A stretch of 64,000 nt of DNA. Origin: Arthrobacter citreus (lineage in GTDB: Bacteria > Actinomycetota > Actinomycetes > Actinomycetales > Micrococcaceae). Location of the stretch: the NCBI RefSeq assembly GCF_009192745.1, contig NZ_VTFV01000009.1:1-64000 (forward strand), read 5' to 3'. Of this stretch, positions 33,584-41,266 are shown piece by piece (position 1 is the first letter of the stretch; each line of letters starts with the position of its first letter). Below the pieces are notes generated by a model, which saw only the letters and a program-made list of their open reading frames with translations, ran no database searches and was not told where the DNA came from. The translations under genes were made by a program, and so were the position numbers.

Positions 33584-34582
33584 GTGTATACCGATCTGCC
33601 CGTTGACCAGCTCGCCACCTATCTGGGCAGCCAAAGCGAACCTGCCGATTTTGACGGGTTCTGGGCGCGGACCCTCGAAGAAGCGCAGGCCCATCCGCTG
33701 GGCCTGGTCCTGGAACCGGTCGAAACCGTGCTGTCCACAGTGGACGTCTGGGACGTGACATTCAACGGCTACGGCGGCGAACCAATCCGCGCCTGGCTGC
33801 GGGTGCCGTCCGGAGCATCCGGCCAGCTGCCCGGCGTCGTCCAGTTTGTGGGCTACGGCGGTGGGCGCGGCGACGCGCACGAGAACCTTTTCTGGGCGTC
33901 CTGCGGTTTCGCCCACCTGGAGATGGACACCCGCGGGCAGGGAGCGGGCTGGAGCACCGGCGTCACCCCGGACGCCGCGGGCAGTGCCGGACCCCAGGGC
34001 CAAGGCGTGATGACCCGCGGCGTCACCGATCCCGGGACCTACTATTACCGGCGTCTGACCACTGACGCCGTCCGGGCTGTCCAGGCCCTGCGGTCACTGG
34101 AGAGGGTAGATTCCGCCCGGTGCGCTGCTGTGGGGATGAGCCAGGGCGGCGGACTGGCAGTAGCCGCCGCGGCGCTGGCCCCGGAGCTGGCGGCCATCGT
34201 GGCGAAGGTGCCCTTCCTCTCCGACATCCCCCGGGCACTGCAGGTGACGGATGCGTACCCGTTCCGGGAGCTGGTGGACTATCTGGCGATCCACCGCACC
34301 CGGGTGCAGCAGGTGCACCAGACACTGCAGTATTTCGATTCGATCAACTTCGCCAAGCGGGCCAAGGTTCCGGCCCTGTTTTCGGTGGGCCTGATGGATG
34401 AGATCACGCCGCCGTCCACCGTCTATGCGGCGTACAACAACTATTCCGGGCCCAAGGAACTGCAGGTCTGGCCCTTCAACGGGCACGAAGCCGGCGGGAT
34501 CGAGGACGATGTGGCCGCTGTGGCGTTCCTGCGGCGGGTGCTGGCCAGCGGCTCAGCCGGCAGCGCTAATCCGGCAGACTGA
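33584..34582 (+). CDS. Acetylxylan esterase / cephalosporin-C deacetylase family (CE7)
   Basis: A 332-aa alpha/beta hydrolase that deacetylates xylo-oligosaccharides inside the cell. The CE7 hallmarks are all visible: DTRGQG, the nucleophile elbow GMSQGG with Ser at about residue 186, Asp in SVGLMDEITPPST, and the HE motif in FNGHEAGG. It starts at GTG with AGGAG 8 nt upstream, overlapping the GH3 stop. It lacks a signal peptide, in line with the cytosolic CE7 pattern and uptake of acetylated oligomers. Confidence 0.93.
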   Translation: MYTDLPVDQLATYLGSQSEPADFDGFWARTLEEAQAHPLGLVLEPVETVLSTVDVWDVTFNGYGGEPIRAWLRVPSGASGQLPGVVQFVGYGGGRGDAHENLFWASCGFAHLEMDTRGQGAGWSTGVTPDAAGSAGPQGQGVMTRGVTDPGTYYYRRLTTDAVRAVQALRSLERVDSARCAAVGMSQGGGLAVAAAALAPELAAIVAKVPFLSDIPRALQVTDAYPFRELVDYLAIHRTRVQQVHQTLQYFDSINFAKRAKVPALFSVGLMDEITPPSTVYAAYNNYSGPKELQVWPFNGHEAGGIEDDVAAVAFLRRVLASGSAGSANPAD

Positions 34583-34599
34583 GCAACGGTCTGCCGGGC

Positions 34600-35001
34600 T
34601 CAGCCGATCACCACGGACGCTGCCACAGCGGCAGCCAGGGCAGCCGCATAGCCGGTGACCGTCGCCGGACCCGGTCCCCTGGTTTTGCTCACACGGACGT
34701 TTGCCGGTGTTCCGGACTCCGGCTGGAACCGCCGTCCCGGCAGCTCCGGCCAGCGGATAACCAGACCTGCGGCAGCAATCCCCAGCGCGGCAACGGAAAG
34801 TACCCACAACCAGACCGTCACGGGCGAGAATTCAATCATCAGCCGGCAAACCACCACCACGAAGCCGACCTCCAGCAGGGCTGCGAGATAGGCGCTGCGG
34901 GATTTCTCCGGCAAAGACGGCGTCCAGGCTGAGTAGGCTGCCCAGCCACAGTAGACCACCAGGCATGCCGGGATCAGCCACGCGATCGCCGCGGCCATCA
35001 T
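34600..35001 (-). CDS. Small integral membrane protein of unknown function
   Basis: A 133-aa protein with four predicted helices: AIAWLIPACLVVYCGWAAY, AYLAALLEVGFVVVVCRL, VTVWLWVLSVAALGIAAAGLVI, and a C-terminal AAALAAAVAASVVIG. Its ATG overlaps the stop of the upstream serine hydrolase gene (ATGA), so the two are coupled. No family is recognised. Membership in an ArsR-serine hydrolase-membrane protein operon suggests a cell-envelope role. Confidence 0.75.
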   Translation of the reverse strand: MMAAAIAWLIPACLVVYCGWAAYSAWTPSLPEKSRSAYLAALLEVGFVVVVCRLMIEFSPVTVWLWVLSVAALGIAAAGLVIRWPELPGRRFQPESGTPANVRVSKTRGPGPATVTGYAAALAAAVAASVVIG

Positions 35002-36095
35002 TTGGCACCTGCCGTGAGGAGCTCAAACACTGCTTCTTCGTGTCCGGCTGAGACGTTGGAGAGCATCACGACGGCGTGCCCGGCATCCCGGTCCAGGGCG
35101 ACCATTGACCAGAATCCGCCGGTCTGCCCGTTGTGCCAGGTGATCTCCCTGCCGCCGTGTTCCTCGGTGATCCAGGCGAGGCCGTACCTGCCGCCGCTTC
35201 CGTCGTCCCACTGCGGTTCCAGCGCCGCGGCGCCCGGGGCAGTTCCGTCCAGCTGCGCCCGTGCGTAGAGCACCAGGTCAGCGGCGGTGGACCGGATTCC
35301 GCCTGCCGGCGCCGTGCCGTTCGCCGTCCAGGCTCGTTCCGGACGGCCGGCGGCGCTTCGCCCGGTGGGGGCGGCGTCGGGCAGGTTCCCTGCAGTGACC
35401 GGCGCGAAGGTTTCCGCCAGTGCCAGGGGGGTCAGCACCCGCTCGTCCAGGAGTTGTTCCCAGCTCGCGCCGGCTGCCCTGGCCAGCAGCTGGCCGAGGA
35501 AGGCGTAGCCCAGATTCGAGTAGGTGGCCGTTCCGTCCAGACGGGAGGCCTGAGCCTGCTCCAGAACCTGTTCCGGCGAGGCGGTATACGGATCACGGTT
35601 CAGCAGCTGTCCGGCCAGGAGGGAGGGCAGGGCATCGAGTCCCGTTGCCAGCCGCGGCAGGCCGGAACGGTGGCTCGCCAGCTCGGCCAGCGTCACGGTG
35701 CCAATTTCAGCTTTCGGGTCCAGGAGGTCTTCCCCCAGGATGTCCGCGACGGTGGTCTCCAGCGTGACCTCTCCCCGGTCCACGGCATCGGCAAGCAGTG
35801 AGGCAGTGAAGGTCTTGCTGACCGAACCGATCTCGTACTCGGTGTGCTCGTCGGCGCCAAAACCGGCGTAGCGGACACCGCTGGAGTCAATCCAGGCAAC
35901 ACTGACCTGATCCGCCGGAGAGGTGAGCAGCGGGCGCACCCGTTCAGCCAGGGCAGCATCTCCGGTGACGCTGCCGGACAGCTTGGGCGGCCACGGTGCC
36001 GCAGCCAGGCCGAAGACCAGGATAACGACGGCGGCGGCACCTCCGGCCATCATCCGTGGTGTCAGTTTTCGGGTGCGGGTTACGGCCCCGGGCAT
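34998..36095 (-). CDS. Serine hydrolase, beta-lactamase/penicillin-binding (class C-like) family
   Basis: A 365-aa membrane-anchored hydrolase. An N-terminal helix (MMAGGAAAVVILVFGLAA) is followed by a signal-like Pro-rich segment. The nucleophile motif SxxK appears as SVSKTF, the YxN motif as YSNLGY, and the third motif as HNGQTGG in place of KTG. This pattern suits esterases, D-aminopeptidases and carboxypeptidases better than true antibiotic-degrading beta-lactamases. It would act outside the membrane. The start overlaps the regulator's stop by 1 nt. Confidence 0.9.
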   Translation of the reverse strand: MPGAVTRTRKLTPRMMAGGAAAVVILVFGLAAAPWPPKLSGSVTGDAALAERVRPLLTSPADQVSVAWIDSSGVRYAGFGADEHTEYEIGSVSKTFTASLLADAVDRGEVTLETTVADILGEDLLDPKAEIGTVTLAELASHRSGLPRLATGLDALPSLLAGQLLNRDPYTASPEQVLEQAQASRLDGTATYSNLGYAFLGQLLARAAGASWEQLLDERVLTPLALAETFAPVTAGNLPDAAPTGRSAAGRPERAWTANGTAPAGGIRSTAADLVLYARAQLDGTAPGAAALEPQWDDGSGGRYGLAWITEEHGGREITWHNGQTGGFWSMVALDRDAGHAVVMLSNVSAGHEEAVFELLTAGAK

Positions 36096-36604
36096 CAGTT
36101 GCCTCCTGTGGCAGCAGTAAGGATGGCCAGCAGCGGAATGACCCGGGGCGCCGGAACCCGATAGCGGGAACGGGCATGGGCAGCCAGCCAGCCCTGGGCG
36201 CTGAGCTGGTTCACGTGATGGTAGATCTGCCCTGCGGTGCCGGCGCCCAGTTCCTCCGCGAGCGCGGCGACGGTTTCAGTTCCGCCCAGGACTGCACGCA
36301 GGATCGAAAGCCGCACCGGGTTGCCCAGGGCGGCGAGGGACTCAGCGAAGGGTGCCCAGTCGACGTCGAGCAGGTGTCCTGTCTCGAGGCCGTACTGGTA
36401 CTCGTACCGCTCGCCGGTGGGAGTGCTGGCGGTCCCGGCGAACAGGACGGCACCGGGGTCCGGATAGCGGTCCCGAATACCGTTGAGCGCCCAGAAGATG
36501 TCATCTGCCTCCGGGCGGCTCGCCGGCGGCGCAGCCGTCAGCCGTTCCTCCAGGGCAGCAACCCGTTCCTCGAGTGCCTGCAGGCGGTCATCGTGCGAAC
36601 TCAT
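36095..36604 (-). CDS. ArsR-like winged-helix transcriptional regulator
   Basis: A 169-aa regulator. A short N-terminal coiled coil (DDRLQALEERVAALEERL) precedes a winged helix, SLAALGNPVRLSILRAVLGGTETVAALAEELG ... YHHVNQLSAQGWL, at residues about 85-140, typical of ArsR-type HTH domains. It heads an operon with the serine hydrolase and membrane protein. There is no Shine-Dalgarno before the ATG, while TTGACT and a 14-bp palindrome sit just upstream, suggesting a leaderless, autoregulated transcript. Confidence 0.85.
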   Translation of the reverse strand: MSSHDDRLQALEERVAALEERLTAAPPASRPEADDIFWALNGIRDRYPDPGAVLFAGTASTPTGERYEYQYGLETGHLLDVDWAPFAESLAALGNPVRLSILRAVLGGTETVAALAEELGAGTAGQIYHHVNQLSAQGWLAAHARSRYRVPAPRVIPLLAILTAATGGN

Positions 36605-36611
36605 GCGTCAA

Positions 36612-36639
36612 GAATTACGTAATTCCTGATATGAGTCAA
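36612..36639 (-). promoter_or_regulatory. Promoter with 14-bp palindromic operator for the ArsR-like operon
   Basis: On the minus strand TTGACT (36639-36634) is followed 16 bp later by TAATTC, with the ATG 7 nt beyond it. The perfect palindrome GAATTACGTAATTC (36612-36625) covers the -10 region, so a bound dimer would block RNA polymerase. The -35 match is good; the -10 match is weak. Confidence 0.55.
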
Positions 36640-36642
36640 GGA

Positions 36643-36948
36643 TTATTGAATGCTTTCCTTGAGTTCGACGAAGAACACATGGGTGTCCGTGTCGCCGATG
36701 TTCTCACCGACGTGTTCCTGGGCGGGGAGCCACTGGACGGCGCCGGACGGCAGTTCGACATCCCGCTGCGGGCCGCCGGTGCTGAGCCGCCGGCGGAAAG
36801 AGCTGGCGGTAATCATCACGCTGTCAGGATGCCGGTGCACAACGGTCCGGTGTCGGGGGGTGTCGCGGTACTCGAGGACGCGCACGCGGTCGTTCTCGAA
36901 AACCACCGAATAGTTGTCCGGGTTGGACTGGACTGGATCCTGCGTCAT
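36643..36948 (-). CDS. Small cupin-like protein
   Basis: The 101-aa protein is predicted to be a single beta-barrel. DNYSVVFENDRVRVLEYRDTPRHRTVVHRHPDSVMI includes a HxH-type metal motif (VVHRHPDS), and the C-terminal half, WLPAQEHVGENIGDTDTHVFFVELKE, is cupin-like. The ATG at 36948 gives the natural domain start MTQDPVQSNPDNY. The promoter region of the ArsR-like operon lies 3' of it. The substrate or partner is unknown. Confidence 0.75.
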   Translation of the reverse strand: MTQDPVQSNPDNYSVVFENDRVRVLEYRDTPRHRTVVHRHPDSVMITASSFRRRLSTGGPQRDVELPSGAVQWLPAQEHVGENIGDTDTHVFFVELKESIQ

Positions 36949-37037
36949 ACCCCGAAGACTAGGCCTGCCTGCGGGCATCCCGAAGGGGTCCCGCTAACCC
37001 GGCCGCTTTGCCGGAGATGAATCATCCCGCGGACTCG

Positions 37038-37577
37038 CTACCACAGCTGCCCCGGGAGCTTCAGCTCCTCCTTCGGCGGAAAGCGGGCATCGAACGCGTC
37101 CACGTCCTCGTCACTCACCGCATAACCGGGCGGATCCCGGTAGATCCAGGGACCCCCGGCAAGGTAACCCTCCTGCAGTTCCAATCCCTGAAGGTACGGC
37201 GTGGGCTCGTCCCGGGGAACGCCGTCGTAATAGATCCCCAAGGTCTTCGCCTCCGCGAAGCCAAAGCGGCGGTAATACTCCGGGCTCCCGGTAATGACGA
37301 CGGCGCCGAAGCCGCTTTCGGCTGCTTCGGCCAGGGTGTGCCGGATCAGTGCTGCTCCGTGGCCGCGCTTCTGGTACTCCGGCAGCACGGAGACCGGACC
37401 GAAAACCAACATTGGAAGCACACCGCCATTCTCCCGGCGGAGTTCGGCACGGCTGTACATAATGTGGGCGAGGATCCTGCCGTCCGCTTCCAGGACCTGG
37501 CTGAGCTCAGGAATGAACTGGGGCAGTTCACGGTAACGGTGCAGCAGGAAGTGCTCCACGCAGCCTGGCCGGTACAC
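37038..37577 (-). CDS. GNAT-family N-acetyltransferase with a disrupted 5' end
   Basis: An acetyl-CoA-dependent acyltransferase. The acetyl-CoA loop is VLPEYQKRGHGAALIRHTLAEA and the following strand VVITGSPEYYRRFGF. The only standard in-frame start is GTG at 37577, which removes about 23 residues of good GNAT N-terminus (SYAEVENLTREAFWNVYRPG) encoded in frame up to 37649. An ATG at 37651-37653 is one base out of frame; losing the G at 37650 would give MTLTTSSAGKSY. So this is a sequencing error, a CTG start at 37646, or a mutated gene. It is about 179 aa as called. Confidence 0.75.
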   Translation of the reverse strand: MYRPGCVEHFLLHRYRELPQFIPELSQVLEADGRILAHIMYSRAELRRENGGVLPMLVFGPVSVLPEYQKRGHGAALIRHTLAEAAESGFGAVVITGSPEYYRRFGFAEAKTLGIYYDGVPRDEPTPYLQGLELQEGYLAGGPWIYRDPPGYAVSDEDVDAFDARFPPKEELKLPGQLW

Positions 37578-37679
37578 GTTCCAGAACGCTTCCCGGGTCA
37601 GGTTTTCAACTTCGGCGTACGACTTCCCGGCGGATGACGTAGTCAGGGTCCATTCCGGGAGACTACCCCGGAACGCGCA

Positions 37680-37724
37680 AAAGCGCCGGTCCCGCTTCCT
37701 GAGTGGAGGCGGAACCGGCGCTTT
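37680..37724. terminator. Rho-independent terminator after the xylose ABC operon
   Basis: AAAGCGCCGG (37680-37689) and its continuation to 37695 pair with 37709-37724 (GCGG...CGGCGCTTT), a 16-bp stem with one mismatch and a 13-nt loop. Read on the minus strand, the right side ends in TTTTGCG, giving a short U-tract just after the binding-protein stop. A/T runs on both sides make it potentially bidirectional. Confidence 0.8.
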
Positions 37725-37738
37725 GAGGGTTGACCGGG

Positions 37739-39136
37739 CTACTGAACCGAGTTGTTGTAATTCTCGATTTCGGTCTTGAGTGCCTCAACCGACTCGGTCA
37801 GTTCTGCCTTGCTGTCTCCGCCGAGCAGTGCCCCTTCCAGGGCGTCCTCGGCGGCCTTGCGGGCCTGCGGCATTGAACCGGCGGCGCAGCCCTGAGTGGC
37901 TGCGGTCAGTTCAGTTGCTTCGAGCTGCTGCACGGCGACGTCGAACTGCGGGTACTGCTCACGCCAGGCGATGTCCTCCGGCTCGTCCAGAGCGGCCTTG
38001 GAGATCGGGAAGTAGCCTGTTCCGGTGTGCCAGGTGGCCTGGGTGGCCGGCTCGGCAAGGAACTGCATGAACTGCCAGGTGGCTTCCTGCTCCGCATCGG
38101 AGTGACCTTCACCGGAGATCCAGAGCGAGGCGCCTCCAATGATCGGACCGGAGTCGTTCTGCTCGATCTTCGGGTAGAAACCGACTCCCAGTTCGAAGCC
38201 CTGCTCCTGGGCTGCCTTCTGCATGCCGCCCAGGGCGCCGGTGGACTCAAGGGTCATGCCGATGGTGCCGCTCTTGAAGGCGTTCTGCGCGTCAGCGGTG
38301 GCGCGGCCGGTGTTGCCCGCTACGCCCGTTGCCACGAGGTCCTTCCACCAGTCCACGAATTCCACGGCGGTGTCATTGTTGAAGCTGTAGTCAGAAGCCC
38401 GTTCGCCGGAGCGGCCGTTGTCCGGGCTGCAGTAGAGCGCACCGTTGGCAGCGATTTCCTGCTCCAGCAGCCAGCCGTAGATTGCCGCGTTGAAGCCGAA
38501 CTCGGCCGGGCCGCCGTTCTTCTTGGACAGCGCTGACGCCGCTTCGCCAACCTCGTCCAGGGTTTCGGGTGCGGTTTCCGGGTCCAGGCCGGCAGCTTCA
38601 AAGAGGGTCTTGTTGTAGTACAGGACCGGCATGGAGGTGTTGAACGGCATGGACCAGAGGTCCTCGTCGATCGTGTAGTAACCGGCGATGTTGGGCTGCA
38701 GGTCAGAAACGTCGTATTCGTCCCGGTCGATGAAGGCCTGGGTGGGCACCACAGCGCCGGAGTCGATCATGAACTGGGTGCCGATGTCATAGATCTGCAC
38801 CATGCTGGGCGTGCTGTTGGACTGGACCGCAGCCTTGTACTTGGTAATGGTGGAGTCGTAGTCGCCCTGGTAAACGCCCTTGACCTCAATCTTGCCTTCA
38901 TTGGCGGCGTTGAATTCGTCAATGAGCTTGCCCAGGGTCTCACCGTTGGTGCCGTCCATGGAGTGCCAGAAATTGACGGTGGTGACTCCTTCGGCTTTCT
39001 CGAGCGCATCGGCGGCCGGCACTTCGCCCCCGCCGCCCGTGCTGCTGCCTCCGCCGCAGGCGGACAGTACCAGGGCAAGCCCCGCGGCGCCGGCGGCCAT
39101 CATTGGCAGCCTGCGCCCTCTGGTTGTAGTTCGCAA
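37739..39136 (-). CDS. Sugar ABC transporter substrate-binding lipoprotein (UgpB/MalE type)
   Basis: A 465-aa lipoprotein with lipobox LSAC (Cys27) after a twin-arginine-like but Sec-typical N-terminus. Family 1 binding-protein features are TVNFWHSMDGTNGETLGKLIDEFNAANEGKIEVKGVYQGDYDSTITKYKAAV and a C-terminal helical lobe. The start codon is TTG at 39136, preceded by GAAGGGA with a 6-nt gap. It is the last gene after two permeases, the reverse of the usual order. The position downstream of xylA/xylB suggests a xyloside or xylose-containing substrate. Confidence 0.92.
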   Translation of the reverse strand: MRTTTRGRRLPMMAAGAAGLALVLSACGGGSSTGGGGEVPAADALEKAEGVTTVNFWHSMDGTNGETLGKLIDEFNAANEGKIEVKGVYQGDYDSTITKYKAAVQSNSTPSMVQIYDIGTQFMIDSGAVVPTQAFIDRDEYDVSDLQPNIAGYYTIDEDLWSMPFNTSMPVLYYNKTLFEAAGLDPETAPETLDEVGEAASALSKKNGGPAEFGFNAAIYGWLLEQEIAANGALYCSPDNGRSGERASDYSFNNDTAVEFVDWWKDLVATGVAGNTGRATADAQNAFKSGTIGMTLESTGALGGMQKAAQEQGFELGVGFYPKIEQNDSGPIIGGASLWISGEGHSDAEQEATWQFMQFLAEPATQATWHTGTGYFPISKAALDEPEDIAWREQYPQFDVAVQQLEATELTAATQGCAAGSMPQARKAAEDALEGALLGGDSKAELTESVEALKTEIENYNNSVQ

Positions 39137-39202
39137 TGTGTATCCCTTCAGGATTGGCCGGAGCCGAAGCTCCGGATTGCTGTGTGTAAGGCTGTGGGTG
39201 CG

Positions 39203-40105
39203 CTACTTGATGGAACCGGCCGTCAGGCCGCGGACAATGAACCGCTGGCCAAAGATCACCAGCAGCAGGGTGGGAATGATGGCCAGGACGGTTCCGGCCA
39301 GGACCAGCCCGGCGTTGAAGTTGTCTGCCGAGCGCAGCTGGGTGATGCCGATCTGGATGGTCTGCATCTGCGGGGTCTGGGTGACCAGCAGCGGCCAGAA
39401 GTACATGTTCCAGGCCGAGAGGAAGGACCAGATTCCCAGCGCCGCCAGGGTGGGCTTGGACAGCGGCACCAGGACTGAGAGCAGGAACCGGAAGTGTCCG
39501 GCGCCGTCGATCTTGGCTGCTTCCCACAGTTCGGTGGGGAAGGACAGGAAGGCCTGGCGCAGCAGGAAGATGCCGAATCCGTGAGCCAGGAACGGCAGCG
39601 TTAGCGCCGGAATCGTATTGATCAGTCCCGCGGAGGACATGGTGAGGTAATTCGGGATGATGATCGCCTCGGCCGGCACCATCATGCTGCACAGGAACAG
39701 GGCGAACCAGAAGGCCCGTCCCCGCACTTTCAGGAAGACCAGCGCGTAGGCGGCCAGCAGGGAGGTCACCAGCTGGCCCACGGTGATCAGGCCGGCCATA
39801 ACCACCGAGTTCACGTACTGCCGGCCGAGCGGAATCGAGTTCAGTGCGCCGGCGAAGTTCTCCACGCGGAAACCGTTGAACGGCCACAGCGACGCCGGGT
39901 AGGCGTTGATGTCCGCCGGGCCCATGAAGGAGCCGACGAAACCGAAATAGACGGGGAACAGGACGACGACGGCGCCCACGCTCAGGGCGGCGTAGGTCAG
40001 GACCCGGCCCGCAGTGAGCGGACGGCGCTGGCGCTTCTTCAAGGCCCGGGTGCGGCTCGCTGCCGCCGGGGGCTTGGCGGGCGCGGGGGCTGCTGTGCGG
40101 CTCAT
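39203..40105 (-). CDS. Sugar ABC transporter permease (MalG type)
   Basis: The 300-aa, six-helix permease has the docking loop WEAAKIDGAGHFRFLLSVLVPLSKPTLAALG and the ending FGQRFIVRGLTAGSIK. The ATG at 40105 (MSRTAAPAPAK) overlaps the preceding permease's stop by 4 nt; a longer open frame to 40495 runs antiparallel inside that gene and is rejected. It pairs with the 40102-41043 product. No ATPase gene lies in the operon. Confidence 0.92.
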   Translation of the reverse strand: MSRTAAPAPAKPPAAASRTRALKKRQRRPLTAGRVLTYAALSVGAVVVLFPVYFGFVGSFMGPADINAYPASLWPFNGFRVENFAGALNSIPLGRQYVNSVVMAGLITVGQLVTSLLAAYALVFLKVRGRAFWFALFLCSMMVPAEAIIIPNYLTMSSAGLINTIPALTLPFLAHGFGIFLLRQAFLSFPTELWEAAKIDGAGHFRFLLSVLVPLSKPTLAALGIWSFLSAWNMYFWPLLVTQTPQMQTIQIGITQLRSADNFNAGLVLAGTVLAIIPTLLLVIFGQRFIVRGLTAGSIK

Positions 40106-41043
40106 CGGTAGAAGACCTTCCGTTCCAGGACACCGAATTGGATGGCGGACACCGCTACCACGATGATCAGAAGCACCACGGCCTGCGCGGAGGCGTAGCC
40201 GAAGTTTGAGTTGTTGTTGGCAAATGCCTGCTCGTAGATGGAGTAGACGAGCGTGGTGGTGCTGTCCTGCGGTCCGCCCTTGGTGAGGATGTGGATCTGG
40301 CCGAAGCTCTGCAGGGCATGAATGGTGCCGGTGACCAGCAGGAAGAACATCTGCGGCGTCAGCAGCGGCATGATGATCGAACGCTGCATCCGCCAGCCAT
40401 GGGCGCCGTCCAGCCGGGCCGCCTCCACCACGTCTTCGGACACCGCGCCGAGGCCGGCGGAAAGCACCAGCAGGTTGTAGCCAAGCTGCATCCACACAGT
40501 GGCCAGTGATACGGAGATCAAGGCCCAGGCGGGGTCCGTGAGCCAGCCGACCCGGTCAAACCCGAAGAAACCCAGCATGCCGTTCAGCACGCCGGTTGCC
40601 TGGTTGAACATCACGCCGAAGATTACCGACGCGGTGGCCACGGAATAGGCAAACGGAAGGGCAAAAGCCGTGCGGAAGAAGCGGATGCCCTTGATTTTCT
40701 GGTGGAGCAGCAGGGCCAGTGCCAGGGCAATTCCGATGGAGGGAATCACCGTCAGCACCGTGAACCCAAGGGTCACGCCCATGACGGTCCAGAAACCGCT
40801 GTCCGTGAAGAGGCGGGTGTACTGGTCGAAACCGACAAATCCGGAGGGACGGCCGAACAGGTCGCTGCCCTGGAAGGATAGGAAGACGGACCGGCCCAGC
40901 GGGTAGAAAAGGAAGAGGGCGAAAACCACCAGCGCGGGTACGAGGTACCACATGGCCCGGATGCTGCCGCGGTCCGTTACGCGCTGGGGAGGGGTTTTCC
41001 TTGATTCCTGCTTGGGTGCGGTGGCCGGTTTAAGGGCGCTCAT
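40102..41043 (-). CDS. Sugar ABC transporter permease (MalF type)
   Basis: A 313-aa permease with a cytoplasmic N-terminus rich in Lys and Arg, six helices and the docking motif VEAARLDGAHGWRMQRSIIMPLLTPQ. It is the first gene of the three-gene importer operon and is separated by 223 bp from the xylB stop. It may therefore have its own promoter or be read through from xylAB. Confidence 0.92.
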   Translation of the reverse strand: MSALKPATAPKQESRKTPPQRVTDRGSIRAMWYLVPALVVFALFLFYPLGRSVFLSFQGSDLFGRPSGFVGFDQYTRLFTDSGFWTVMGVTLGFTVLTVIPSIGIALALALLLHQKIKGIRFFRTAFALPFAYSVATASVIFGVMFNQATGVLNGMLGFFGFDRVGWLTDPAWALISVSLATVWMQLGYNLLVLSAGLGAVSEDVVEAARLDGAHGWRMQRSIIMPLLTPQMFFLLVTGTIHALQSFGQIHILTKGGPQDSTTTLVYSIYEQAFANNNSNFGYASAQAVVLLIIVVAVSAIQFGVLERKVFYR

Positions 41044-41266
41044 GCCCCGGCGCCCGGTACGGGCCCGCCGGGATGGGGATACGAACAGCGGACGGTTCCA
41101 TCCGGCTGCAGCGAGTCACTGCAGGTAGCTTTCATTGCTTTATTCCGTCCATCATTTTGCGGCGCGCCAGTGCGCCGGATACCGGTGTTACGCCCGTCAC
41201 AGTACCCATTGTTTTTTGTTCATGGCAAGCAGGCTTGCCGCTGCCGCCGGAATGCTTTGGTGCAGG

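Noticed and set aside
32586-33761. 391-aa minus-strand frame within the GH3 gene
   Set aside because: Antisense shadow of the GH3 C-terminal domains; Arg/Gly-rich without family features.
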